This document shows positions 10,493-20,839 of a DNA stretch of 64,000 bases, in pieces (the stretch's first letter is position 1; every line of letters starts with the position of its first letter). The DNA is from Neoceratodus forsteri. Lineage: Eukaryota; Chordata; Ceratodontiformes; Ceratodontidae. The notes under the pieces are model-generated. The model saw only the letters and a program-made list of their open reading frames with translations. It searched no databases and was not told the DNA's origin. The position numbers and the translations under genes are program-made. The stretch lies in contig CM028131.1 in NCBI GenBank assembly GCA_016271365.2, forward strand, positions 175,092,501 through 175,156,500, written 5' to 3'.

Positions 10493-11500
10493 CTGGAAAC
10501 AGAGGAACAGGAGCAAAAGATGGTTTGAAATATACTTCGCTCCCCAAGCCCCCCAAAAAAAGCTTACATTTGCTGTTAGGACCCTAAGCCATACTCAAAG
10601 ATTATCATTATCATCCAGATTGGCACCACAAAGAGGCAATATAATTCCATGAAAAAACATCCACAATTTCTGATCACCTCTACAGTGCTGTGTTGTGAGA
10701 CTAGCTGAGCACAGGAACAGACTATTAATTTATGAAGCCTATCTCCTGAAAGAGGAATTCATTTGACTGAGAATTGTGTTGGTGGGACTAACACACAGCA
10801 TGGCACTTTCTAGCAGCATGCAGTAGCACTACTTATTTGTTCCTTTCATTCAGAAGAATTCATGGGAGACAGAGTTCTGGCATATTGTTCTCTTCACACC
10901 ATTTACCCAAAAGAGCATTACAAGAACAGTGTGAGTGTCATGTCAAGTTGTTAGCAGCACTTCACTGCACGCCAATTCACTCCCTCTCTCCAGTGCATAT
11001 GAAATACTGCAACAAGATTTTATTTATGTTTTTGGATACCCTTCTTATAATAACTCACTTAACAGTGGAAAACGTGAAATGTTTCTGGAATGTTTTCCAT
11101 GTTCGAAGGGGAGCAAATTGTCACGGAGTGAATTGCCGGTAATGAATAGTCATGTAGCTGTTGGTGTGACTGGCACACAGAGTGGCACCAGATAGCAGCA
11201 TGCATAAGCCTAATATATTTATTCTGGAACTTGAGAAAAATTCTGGGAGTACAGAATGCATGCATATTGAGCTTTTCACACCATTTTACCAAAAGTGCAT
11301 TACATAAAACTGTGCAAATGGGAAAAACACGCAGGGTGGCACTTTGTAGCAGCATGAAGCTGTCTGAAGTTATTTCTTCTGGCAGCCAGCAAAATTCTGG
11401 GAGCACAAATATATGCTTATTATGCTTTTCACACTTTTTTCTAAAGTATGTTACAAGAAATGTGGTGGGGAGTGACCCACAGTGCAGTACCATGTAGCAG

Positions 11501-12369
11501 TTACAGTAGCAGCAGTAGTACATTGACACCATTTAATAATTGTACATTACCACCATTGAATAATTTATTTTTCATCAGTGAATTTAAAAGACTGAAAAAT
11601 GCATATATTCTTGAGCACTTGTGTTGACTCACCAAATATGCTTTGCAGGAGGGTGACTTGAACAACACAGCAGTAGCTACAACCATTTAATAATTTCTAG
11701 TTTGTAAAAACTTTCTGGAAGTAAGAACAAGGAAGAAAGTGAGTGTCTTGAATAAGGGAATATGTCAGACAGTGTGATTGTGTAAGTGATATAGTGCATT
11801 AGCAACTGTTGGACTGAAATAAAATATTCAGGGACCAGGCACTTTTTGATATTGTGCTTCTAAAATGCACACCATATGTAGACAGCAGTGCTGTGCAATA
11901 AAAACAGTAGTGAGAGAAAGAATGATATGATGCCTTAAAAGCATGATAAAAAATGTAGATATAAAATAGAATCTGGTTTTTTTTAAGGAGAGAGAGAAAA
12001 CTGACACAGACAACAATAAGAGAAAGAATGAAGGGCAATAGGAAAAGAGAAAAACAGAAAAAGATCACATTGTTTTGCATTTTTAAACATTTTACATTAT
12101 GAAGGGGCAAAGAAAGATGTAGGAAGAATGAATAAGATGAGACATGGCATAAAAGAATGAGGAATGATTACTGCAGATGAAAGGACAGATGAAGGGATGG
12201 TGTAATAGTTGCACAAGCCACATGCAATAGTTGTTTACTGATGCACTGCCAGATGGAGCAGCGCATGAACCACCACAACAAAGCTTTTCCATGCCAGTGA
12301 TTAGCACCTGGATAGGAAACCTGGACTGTGGGAGGTCTCATTCACATTGTCTGCCTGTATGTGTCTTTT
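11501..12369. other. No recognisable feature
   Basis: AT-rich sequence with short purine-rich runs. I see no convincing coding, RNA or repeat structure. Confidence 0.4.
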
Positions 12370-13420
12370 TCATTTTACAAAACAAACATTTTGATACTTG
12401 ACAATGTTGCTCCTCTCTTTTAAAGATTTCTTCAAACACTGTGAATGTCCACCTGAGAGTGCTGAGCTTTCCTGTTTTTTGGCTTCTCCTATTCCTCGGG
12501 TTTGCTCACTCACAGTGCAGCAACTTGATCCTCCATCAACTGCACATGTACCATTTACCTGTTTATGCTTAGCCAATAATGTACTCATCATCTGCTCTAG
12601 ATTGCCAAGACTGCGGCAGAGGACCCCCTCATCTCTCCCAGCAGTTTGGTGAGCTCCTCTGTGGTGCTTTGCAATGGTGTGGGTGCTGGGGCTGGTGTGG
12701 ATGCCAGTGGCAGGGTTGGTGTGGATGCCAGTCCTGGTGCTGGTGACTGTGCTGTTGGTCTTCAGTGTCTTTGTGCTTGCTACTCCCCCCGGGGTGCCAC
12801 AGATTTTCCACCACCACCTCCACTTGCCATCTCTCGCTACCTGGCCTCCCACTGAACACAGTGCCTTATTTTCAAATTGTGTGCTGCCCACTGGTCCCAA
12901 GATGGCTCCCCTTTTTACCATGGCTGAGCAGTGCCTTGCAGATGTTGCATGTAACAATGCACTTATCCTAGGAGTGAACCATACAAAAACTCACAGAGCA
13001 GGGGTGAATAAGGCTGCTTGGGTCTGGGTGGCACTGAGAAGCCAGAGGAGGTTGTGTGAGGCTCCTGGGGGGAGGGGGAGCAGCCAGTGGCTGTGGTGGA
13101 ATCAATGGGGGACACAGTTGGCTCAGACTGCTGCAGTCAAGGGGAAATGGGATGCTACTGCACAAATGGGGCCAGTGATTCATTCTGCTGCACAACTGGG
13201 GGAGCTGTAGGGGAGCTGGTGGAGCTGTAGGCAACTGCTGCTGCTATTGGGGCTTCTGTGGGGGGGGGGGGACTGCTGGATTTACCCCAAAGGCAGTATG
13301 CCACTGGCATATGGCACCACTCCCATGAGTCCGTACTCACCCATGAGACTCCATGGTATGAGAAGAAATAGAGAGTGAGATAGAGACAAAGAAAAGTTAG
13401 GAAAATAGAGAAAAGAACGA
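12370..13420 (-). pseudogene. Pro/Ser/Thr-rich ORF of unknown function, possibly transposon-derived
   Basis: A 195-codon open frame at 12370-12957 is preceded on the same strand, in other frames, by proline- and serine-rich stretches at 12968-13234 and 13155-13448 (YCLWGKSSSPPPPTEAP). The C-terminal half has a T/H-rich imperfect repeat (HTNPATGIHTSPSTHT), then LGNLEQMMSTLLAKHK, which resembles the helical tail of Myb/SANT-type accessory proteins of Harbinger transposons. A GTAAAT donor-like site follows AAACAG at the end of that helix. The accessory-protein idea is weak; an unrelated spurious ORF over a GC-rich imperfect repeat is equally possible. Confidence 0.28.
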
Positions 13421-13699
13421 TGTATAATAACTTAAAAAATATAGCCAAGGCACATCAGAAAATAAAACTAATTTACTACTAACACAAACACTTAAAAGAG
13501 AATGAAAAAACATAATAAAAAAACTTATAAAGTTGAGAAATTATAGGGTTTTTCAATGTTGTGTTGCCCTGAAAGCAGTCAAACTCCTGTCTACTCCATT
13601 AACTAACAATGAAAGCAAAGCCAAAAGGAAGCTGTTTTACTGTCTAGTGATGTGCCATGTGACCTGCAGCAGCTCTTCCATGTCACCTTGAGAAAATTG

Positions 13700-14592
13700 T
13701 TTACCAGTAGTCTCATTTTGATAAAACTTCCTCTTGGTATACTCCAAGGTTGAAGTTACAGGTGAAGATGTCAAAGGCAAATGTCCTATTGAATAAAAAC
13801 TTGTCAACTTGTCACTGGCTCCCAACGCCTAACTCACACCTGTGACCTCTATTCTCAAACTGGATGGTTGAATCTTGCCAATCGAATAAAACACCAAACT
13901 TGTATTACTACTAAGAAAATCTTGCTGGGCCTTGCCCACCCTGGAGTCTGTACCCTCATACAACCTAGAATCCACACCCGACATACCAGGGGATCGAAAC
14001 CTCAGCTTCTGCAAATCCCGCATTGCCGCACAACACAAGGCCAAAGATCCTTTGCTTACCGGGCCACTAGTTGGTACAACGGTCTTCCCAGCGACATCTC
14101 ATCCTCACTATCACTCAGCTCTTTTAAGACTCGGCTCCGCCTAACACTCACTGCCTCCAACCTCTGTGACTGCTGTGGCTAAACATGCATTTTGGTTCCA
14201 TAGCTGAAGATGCCCTTTCTGGATCCACATCTACTCCTGCACTTTGCAGCACCCCCCATCTTCCCTCCCTGCTGGCCCATGACAAATGCCACCTGCTGCA
14301 CTACTCTATTCTTATCCACCTTCCACCTCTCCTCTGGCTGTCCCTCCAACCTACCTCCCTTTCTCCCATCCACTTAGTCTCCCTGATTTCACCCTCCTCC
14401 TTTCCCTTCCCTTCCCCAAAGTTTCACCTTATTGTTCTTTTTTCATCTACAAGACTATGTGTTTTTTTTTTTTATTTTATAAACTGTTATCTTTGCTTAT
14501 GATTGTCTCAATTGTACCAGTGATGTGGAACCTTTGTAAAAGAGCCTCGGCTCAAAGGTATTGTAATCCTAGAATAAATAAATAAATAAAGA
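13700..14592 (+). mobile_element. L2/Rex1-like LINE 3' end with A-rich tail
   Basis: The 13868-14182 frame contains PQLLQIPHCRTTQGQRSFAY followed by WYNGLPSDISSSLSLSSFKT, the standard C-terminal RT signature of L2/Rex1-type LINEs (IP-x-x-R-T, G-x-R-S-F, W-N-x-L-P, F-K). The 3' UTR runs to an (AATA)n tail ending at about 14592. It is 5'-truncated, as is typical of LINEs, and not functional. Confidence 0.8.
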
Positions 14593-14689
14593 AGGAAAAA
14601 AAATGCAAATTTATCTTTGTTGGTGAATTTGGCGAATGTGCCTTAACCTCACCGGTGGATTAAAACTTCACAGCATCTCTATTTACTAT

Positions 14690-17590
14690 GGGCAGGATTC
14701 ACAATGCAGATGCGCTGGACGCAAGTGAAATGTGCCAGCGTAACTCAGAAATGTGCCATGTAGCCATTCACAGACAGCATAGATGCACTGGCACAACCCT
14801 GATGCACTGTGCCAAACAGGATGCGTTGGAGACCAAAAGTAATGATATGCGGCGCATCTTGAGGGGGCGTGTAACTGCATATACAGTGCAGAGCCATTCA
14901 CAGAGCAACATGAATGTGTGAATAAGGAGCATCTACAGTGCAAGTAACAAATGCCCCATGTGAAGATAAGTATAAAAGAAGCAGACTTAAGTGCAAGCCC
15001 CCAGCAGGTTGACTGCAGGATAGAAGCAGCAAGCAGGAGTAGAGCAGCAGCACAATAACAGAATGGAGGGAGCACCATTCCTGATGATGGGAATCTTAAT
15101 TGGGATGAGGAGATGGGTGAACCAGTAACGTGGCAGCGGAAGGCACCATAGGCAACCAGCCCCATGGCAGTATTGTGCTAGACTGATGTTTGAACAGCTG
15201 ACGGACACCGAAACAGTTGGTAGATACTGCCTGAACAGGTCTATTCTGAGGCAGCTGTGTGAGCTGTGCCATGACAAAATGTAGTCACCCACTGGAAGAG
15301 GCCATGCCATATCAGTGGAGACCAAGGTAACAACAGCAACATGGCTGCTCACCACAGGAACCTTCCAGAGGCTAGCCGGGGACACCACTGGCATATCCCA
15401 GCTGTCCATGTCCTGTCTCCTCACACAGTTCCTCACCACACTGCTCCCATATGCTTCAGAATTCATCCAATTCCCAAGCACACAGGCAGAGTGGACAGAA
15501 GCCAGGTAGTAGTTCCACAGGGTGGCATGCAGTCTGGCGTCATAGGGGCCATTGACTGCACCCTTGTGGCAATCCACACACCACCTGGTGAGGATGCCAT
15601 GACATACATCAGCCACAAGGGCTACCTTTTAGTCAACTGCCAGGTGGTGTGCAATGCCACTGAGCGCATCAGCAATGTCTGCACCACACACCCTGGGAGT
15701 ACACACGATGCCTTCATATGGCACCAGTCCACCCTTTACCACTGGTTTGAGACTGGGAACATACCCAGCGACCAACTTGTAGATGGATGGGGCAAGCAGA
15801 ACTGTCCATGAACAGGCTACCATGGTGCAACATATGAAGATAGAGGGAGCAGGTGTGTGATTGCCACGATACAAAATGCGCACGGGGATGTTCACAGGCA
15901 GGACAATGGAGGGGTCATACCGATGGAACTGCATACGAAGGGGGACGGTGCAGCAGAACAGCAAAGCATGGGATGTGGGGTGCAGTGCAACAGCTGGCAC
16001 AAGTGGCAGGGCAGAACTCACCACACACAGCCATGCATGGTCGACCACTGGGCAGTTGTGGGTAGACAATGGGGACTGGAACATGTGCGGGCAGCCATGG
16101 CTGTGAGTACAGGCAGACGTGTGCAGCCTGTCTAGGCTGTAGCAGCCATGAGGGGGATGTAGGCAGCCAGGAATGGTCAACACAGGGACTGGGGTGTACA
16201 ATTGGCAGTCATACCAGTGCGCCATGGTGCAGGGGAGGGCACTATGTACAGGTATGCAGTGGAGTAACGGCCTGCACTTGCTCCTCACAGGTGATGCGGC
16301 ATACCCCCTCCAACTCTGGTTACTGACACCCTTCCACTGACCTGGAACAGAGGCAGAGGAGTGGTACAATGAGGCACACATCGCTACCAGCACCATCACT
16401 GAGCATGTGTTTAGCATGCTGAAGATGCACTTCTGGTGTCTGGATAGGTCAGGTGGTGCCCTACAGTATAGCCCAGAGAAGGCCTGTGGCATATTTCTGG
16501 CCTGATGTGTACTGCACAACATGGCCATTAACCATGGAATAGCTGTCCAGGCCAAGGAGGGTGACAGTTCCAGGGAGGAGGATGAGGTGGGGGATGAGGA
16601 TGCAGCAATCCAGGAGCAGTGCGATGGAGCACCACTGCCATGTTGAGACCCGTGGCTGGTCGCCAGGGCCTGGCGGGACAGGGGACACCATCATGGAGGA
16701 GCACTTCAGGGACAACAGCTGAGTAGCACAGGTGGGTAATACATGGCTGGCAGCCCACTCCATACACATACACACAAACACCCAGATACACACCACAGGA
16801 CACTCTACCACAAGGATGCCACAGCGTAGTGTACCTGTGAGGGCGACAATGATGCACACATAAACACACACACACATGCACAGCAGTATTCACATGTCCA
16901 GGGGGCACAGTGTATGTGCAGAGGATGGCATGGATCAGTGTACTGCTGCTGGAACACATGCACAGCAGACACAGGACCACACTCATCACACCCATACCAC
17001 ACAGCACAACAATGGTGCACCCGGACATGCATGTAGAACAGCACAGGTGACCCACACATGCAACACACACTGGGGCAGGTGCATGCCACCCACGCCACAC
17101 TAGGCAGAGGTAGCCAGGTGAGTGGACCACAAAGGGTGCAGGTGGTGGGGCCACATGAGCTGGCATCCTGGCATCAGAGGGAGGTATCAGAGACACCACA
17201 GACATGTGGGCAGCCACGCCCATGACCGGTGGTCACTGATGCAGCACCACTGGCCATGGGGGGGTAGAAAACACCCCTGGAGGGGTACTGCAGCAAGACC
17301 GTGATTGTGTGTTTACTGGTATGTTGGCCCCATGATCCATGCCAGATACGGGGGTGATGGGGATGGAGAGATGTGGTGATGGCATCAGCAGCAATGAATC
17401 CACCTGACGCCGCTGCCTGAGCATGTGTGAGGCACTCCTGGGGGTTTGGCTGGTGGCCCAGCAGCCACGTGGCACACTGGTTGCACACACTGCCTTGGCA
17501 GCACGTGCAATCCACTCCAGAGCTGCAGTCATGCCCACCCAGAGTAGGCGTGCCTCTGCCAACATCTGGGCATGCCATGAGGGTGATGAC
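14690..17590 (+). mobile_element. PIF/Harbinger transposon with transposase pseudogene
   Basis: The left end begins GGGCAGGATTCACAATG, almost the same as the FB-1 terminal repeat. The transposase (about 15340-16530) shows a DDE-type catalytic triad. The first Asp is in VIGAIDCTLVAI (15554). The second is in HPGSTHDAFIW (15707). The Glu is in TITEHVFSMLKMHFWCLDRS (16401), followed by YSPEKACGIFLA and VLHNMAINHG. Between DQLVDGW and LLTGDAAYPLQLWLLTPF an extra ~480 bases interrupt the gene. No right-hand terminal repeat is visible before a CR1 tail begins near 17595. Harbinger transposase cuts and pastes DNA with 3 bp target duplications and normally needs a Myb-like partner. Confidence 0.82.
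15341..16530 (+). pseudogene. Harbinger (HARBI1-like) DDE transposase, interrupted
   Basis: Residues 66-152 of the 15341 frame cover the first half of the catalytic domain, and 16278-16530 the second. A stop follows LLTPFH (16330s) and another splits GIFLA from VLHNM, so the gene is dead even without the insertion. The piece 15797-16277 is absent from the family pattern (D-G-W-L-L-G-D-S-G-Y-P). It could be a small insertion or a GC-AG intron (GG|GCAAGC to CTCACAG|GT), since that join also stays in frame. The upstream DNA-binding region is not preserved. Confidence 0.75.
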
Positions 17591-17594
17591 TCAT

Positions 17595-17760
17595 GTTCAA
17601 TGGAAGTTTTTCTTCATGGAGATAGTGGTGGACACATGGAATGGTCTGCCACAGGCAGTCTGTAATTCTTTGGTGGACTTGTCTTTTTGGGCCAGCAGGG
17701 GTATCTCTTGCTCTGTCCAAGATTTTTAAGTGAACCATATTATTGATTAGTTAGATTTCT
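17595..17760 (+). mobile_element. CR1-type LINE 3' fragment
   Basis: It encodes KFFFMEIVVDTWNGLPQAV, the conserved C-terminal block of CR1 ORF2 (usually FFTERVVDAWN-x-LP). It is short and 5'-truncated. The sequence to about 18120 may be its 3' UTR. Confidence 0.65.
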
Positions 17761-18402
17761 CTTACAGTTCCAATATCCCTTGATCTTCCCTCATCCTTCC
17801 TGCCACCTCATAAAATGAAATTATACCATGACAATTCCTTGAATCTGACGCACTTGTCCTTTGAAGTGTAAGGATTTATGATGGGGGATGGTTTTCTGTC
17901 CCCTGACCATTTATGACTCTTTTCTTTGGTCAGCTACCCCAAGCCTTTGACATATAATTTTCAAGTTCCTGTCAGCAGCCTGTTCTCAGTTCATAGAGGA
18001 ATGTTAAATATTTTGCAAGACCTTCTTTCTTTCCTGTGACCTCTTCAGTGGACTGGGCATTCTGTTGGCAACCCTTCATTTTGGTCTGTTTGGAATTTTT
18101 AAACATAACCAAGTTCCTCTGCATGTAACCCTTTTAAAGCATAAACAGAAAAAAATCTACCCCCAAAAATATTGTCTGCAATATTCCAGCAGTTGGTAAA
18201 CTCGCCACAGCCAGTCCCATGTAAAAAAAAAAACCCTGGTGTCTAGTGGCCTTCACCCACTGATCGCCAGCTCCAACTAAAAAATCTGTGGTGTCAAGTA
18301 GTCCCTCCACCCGCTGATCACCATCCCCAAATAAAAAAAATCCCTGGTGTCTAGTGGTCCCCTTCATCTGATGATTGCTGGCCCCAAGTAAAAAAATACC
18401 TG

Positions 18403-19266
18403 GCGCCCGATTCTCAAAGGGGGCTGTGTTCGGCGCGAGCTGCAGCAAACAGCAGCTTGCGCCAAAGCCCCATGTGCCACAGACCCTGCACCAGATTCTG
18501 TTACAGGAGGGGTCCTGGCACCTAAGTCCCAATGCTTGCAGCAACCTCAGCCATGCGGCAAATGCATGGCACATGGGAGGGTTCGCCGCAAGCCCCTTGG
18601 ACTGTCAGCTGCATGGTCTGTCCTAATAGGGACCAGCCGTGGAGGTGTGCGGAGGGCTGTGCTGGTCCTCTGCTCTGTCTGGGGATGGGGGGACACTACC
18701 TGCATGGGTGGGGGGCACAGGGCACCAGTGGGAGGGCTGGTGGCATTTGTCCTGGTACCAACTGGGACACCAGGATCTGGAGGGGGGGGGCACTACCAAC
18801 ATGCCGAGGAGCACATCAAGGATTGGGTGGGTGCTCCTGCCTTGGATGCCCTATGGGGGCCCAGCATGGATGGAGGGTCCACTATGTAGCACTTGTGGGG
18901 CAAGGTGGGGTTGGGGAGGTGCGACACGCTGCACTACCCATAGGACAGTTCACCCTGGGGAGCGATGTCTAAGTCCCCTTATGCCAGCCCTGGCTGGTCT
19001 AAGGGGACTTAGAATTTCTCCCACTGGGTGCTGTCTGTGAATAAGAAGCTGCAGCTTGTGTCGGCACAGTCCATCTAGTGCCATGTCACAGGGCAGTGCA
19101 GGGCGCAGGGCTGGCACAAGCCCTGTTTGGGGTAGGCAGCCTGCGGTCAATGCAGGTGACCTTTGTGAATTGCGTGGAGGCAGCCCTGGACGCAAGGTGC
19201 ACCTTGCACCATATCTGTTTGGTGCAAGCACCTTGTGTCAGATGCAGGGCATTGACAATTGGGCCA
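18403..19266. mobile_element. 864 bp Harbinger-like element nested in FB-2
   Basis: Terminal inverted repeats are GCGCCCGATTCTCAA on the left and the complement of TGGCCCAATTGTCAA on the right. Both sides are flanked by CTG (18400-18402 and 19267-19269). Removing the insert restores a standard FB-2 array unit, ACCTGGTGTCTAGTGG. The interior contains GTGGAGGTGTGCGGAGGGCT, very close to an arm segment of FB-1, so it belongs to the same group without the arrays. It encodes no transposase. Confidence 0.72.
18969..19013. repeat. 13 bp-arm hairpin inside the nested element
   Basis: CTAAGTCCCCTTA and TAAGGGGACTTAG are perfect complements separated by about 19 bases (ATGCCAGCC...). It may be a small hairpin insertion or the structural core of the 864 bp element. 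Confidence 0.6.
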
Positions 19267-19553
19267 CTGGTGTCTAGTGGTCTTCCAGCCACTGATCATA
19301 GGTCCAATGTTAAAAAACAAGATTTGAATAATTTTCTCTCCCTGGTGTCTAGTGGATACCCCTCCCTATCTCTGATCCACTTTTTAAAAAAAATCCAGGA
19401 GTCTCTCATTCCCTGGTGTCTAGTGGACCCCCCACCCCCACCCTGGCAGGTAGTTCACCATCACCCCACTCCCCTCCCACCCCAATCCCAAGTAGGTGAC
19501 TGGCACAGCCCTCCTCTCTCCACCGTGGATGGCAGCCCAATGAGCTGTCAGTG

Positions 19554-19587
19554 AATGAGTGCATGCTTGTACAAGCATGCACTCATT
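19554..19587. repeat. Perfect 34 bp palindrome at the FB-2 centre
   Basis: AATGAGTGCATGCTTGT is followed immediately by its complement, with no loop and TGTACA at the dyad. It marks one fold point of FB-2. Confidence 0.9.
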
Positions 19588-19832
19588 TATTGACATTCCA
19601 GCTCCTGCGCACTGAGTAGTATGAGTATGACAGTTCTGTGGGTGGCACAGACAAGAGAGGAGGATTGTTCCAGTGGCTGGCAAGAGAGCAGGTTGGGGGT
19701 AATAGCATGATGGACCTTCAAAGGGTGTCCAGCACACCATTCCCACTCATTCCAACCCCTGCTGATGAATGGAACAGCCCTCCTCTCTTGTCTGCATCAT
19801 CCCACAGAGCTGTCATGCTGCTCAGTGAGCAG

Positions 19833-19890
19833 GAGCTGTCAGTGAATGAGCATATGCTTGTACAATCATGCCCTTATTTACTGACAGCTC
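19833..19890. repeat. Second, imperfect 58 bp palindrome in FB-2
   Basis: GAGCTGTCAGTGAATGAG pairs with TTATTTACTGACAGCTC across a TGTACA dyad, with a few mismatches. It is a diverged copy of the 19554-19587 centre and its flanks. Confidence 0.8.
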
Positions 19891-20288
19891 AGTGGTTTAC
19901 CAGCTGTGGTGGAGAGAGGTGGGCTGTTCTGGTTTCCCACTCAAGGTCAGGGTGGGGGACTACCTGCTGGGGTGGGGGTCCACTAGATACCAGGGAATAT
20001 GGGACTACTGGCTTTTTTTTAATAAGGGGATCGGGGCTAGGGAAGGGGATCCACTAGACACCAGAGAGGGAAAATTATTTACATTTCTTTTACATTGGGC
20101 CTGCAATCAGTGGGTGGGATGGAACCACTAGACACCAGGGATTTTTTTACACAGGGCCAGAGATCAGTAGGTGGAAGAGACAACTAGACACATTTTTTTT
20201 ACATGGGACCGGTGATCAGTGAGTCAGGGGGGGGACAACTAGACACCAGGGATTTTTTTTACATGGGGCCTGCAAACAGCTGGAGGAA

Positions 20289-20380
20289 TTAATGTATTAA
20301 ACTATGGGGAAAAGCTTCAGAGCTGATCACTGATGGTGCTGAGTTCTGTAGAATGTTTTTCCCACAGTTTAATACATTAA
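20289..20380. repeat. 92 bp hairpin (MITE-like)
   Basis: Fifteen perfectly paired terminal bases (TTAATGTATTAAACT) are followed by a near-match (ATGGGGAAAA against TTTTTCCCAC) around a ~40-base interior. It is non-coding. Confidence 0.7.
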
Positions 20381-20839
20381 GCCACTATCTGTACATCTAT
20401 TTCACTGTTTTAAGGTTGAATTTCCGCACAAGTTGCAAAAATGATTTCTGAACATTTGCAGAATCGAAAGTCTGACTTTCATGGAAATTCGCTATCGGAA
20501 TTTTTTTTTCACATACCTCTACTTTTCAGTATTACAATTATCTATGCAGCCAAAATATTCTTACAGCCAAAACATTATATCATCTCATGTAATTGTGGAA
20601 ATACTATAGTGAACAAAATAAGTGAAATGACCATCTTGGTTACTCTTTGTTATCTCATTTACAACCAGGTAGCCATTACTGAACATTATATTAGACACTT
20701 TTGTTTCTGAATTTGTAACCTTCCTATTCTTAGCATCTCCATGTGAAGATGTATTTGTTATCCAGAGAGCCTCCAGAATGTTAGATACTGTAATTTATCT
20801 TTATTTTCATAATTCTGGTTTCCAATGCTTGTGTTAATT

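Larger units (their letters stand above)
9765..11500 (+). repeat. Degenerate ~155 bp tandem repeat family
   Basis: At least six diverged units share the core GTAGCAGCATGCAGCAGCCT, then a pyrimidine-rich stretch, AAAATTCTGGGAGCACA, ATGCATATTGTGCTTTTCA, and ACAAGAACTGTG before the next GGTACCATGTAGCAG. Units begin near 9765, 9897, 10052, 10797, 11185 and 11340. The unique stretch 10150-10790 splits the array. I do not recognise the family. Confidence 0.6.
18188..20285. mobile_element. FB-2: foldback element with tandem-array arms
   Basis: The left arm (about 18210-18400, then 19267-19430) carries ~60 bp units containing CCTGGTGTCTAGTGG and (C)TGATC near the middle. The right arm (about 19970-20270) carries the same units in reverse complement (CTAGACACCAGGGATTTTTT). 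The arms meet at palindromes centred near 19571 and 19862. Outer edges look alike (CCAGCAGTTGG... and the complement of CCAGCTGTTTG...CCCATG). The arm core next to the centre (CACAGCCCTCCTCTCTCCAC) resembles FB-1 (CATAGCCCTCCTCATACCTC), so the two share ancestry. No coding capacity. Confidence 0.65.

Noticed and set aside
12674..13210. 178-codon plus-strand frame starting MVWVLGLVWMPVAGLVWMPV
   Set aside because: The hydrophobic start reflects an imperfect ~30 bp GC-rich repeat rather than a signal peptide. No downstream domain is seen.
15629..16555. 308-codon open frame on the minus strand, the longest in the window
   Set aside because: It is antisense to the Harbinger transposase and its interrupting segment. 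Composition is Cys/His/Pro-rich without domain signatures, and the plus strand explains the region.
16850..17110. CA/TG-rich stretch as a separate microsatellite locus
   Set aside because: Runs are short and interspersed with other words; it is just the biased composition of the Harbinger element.
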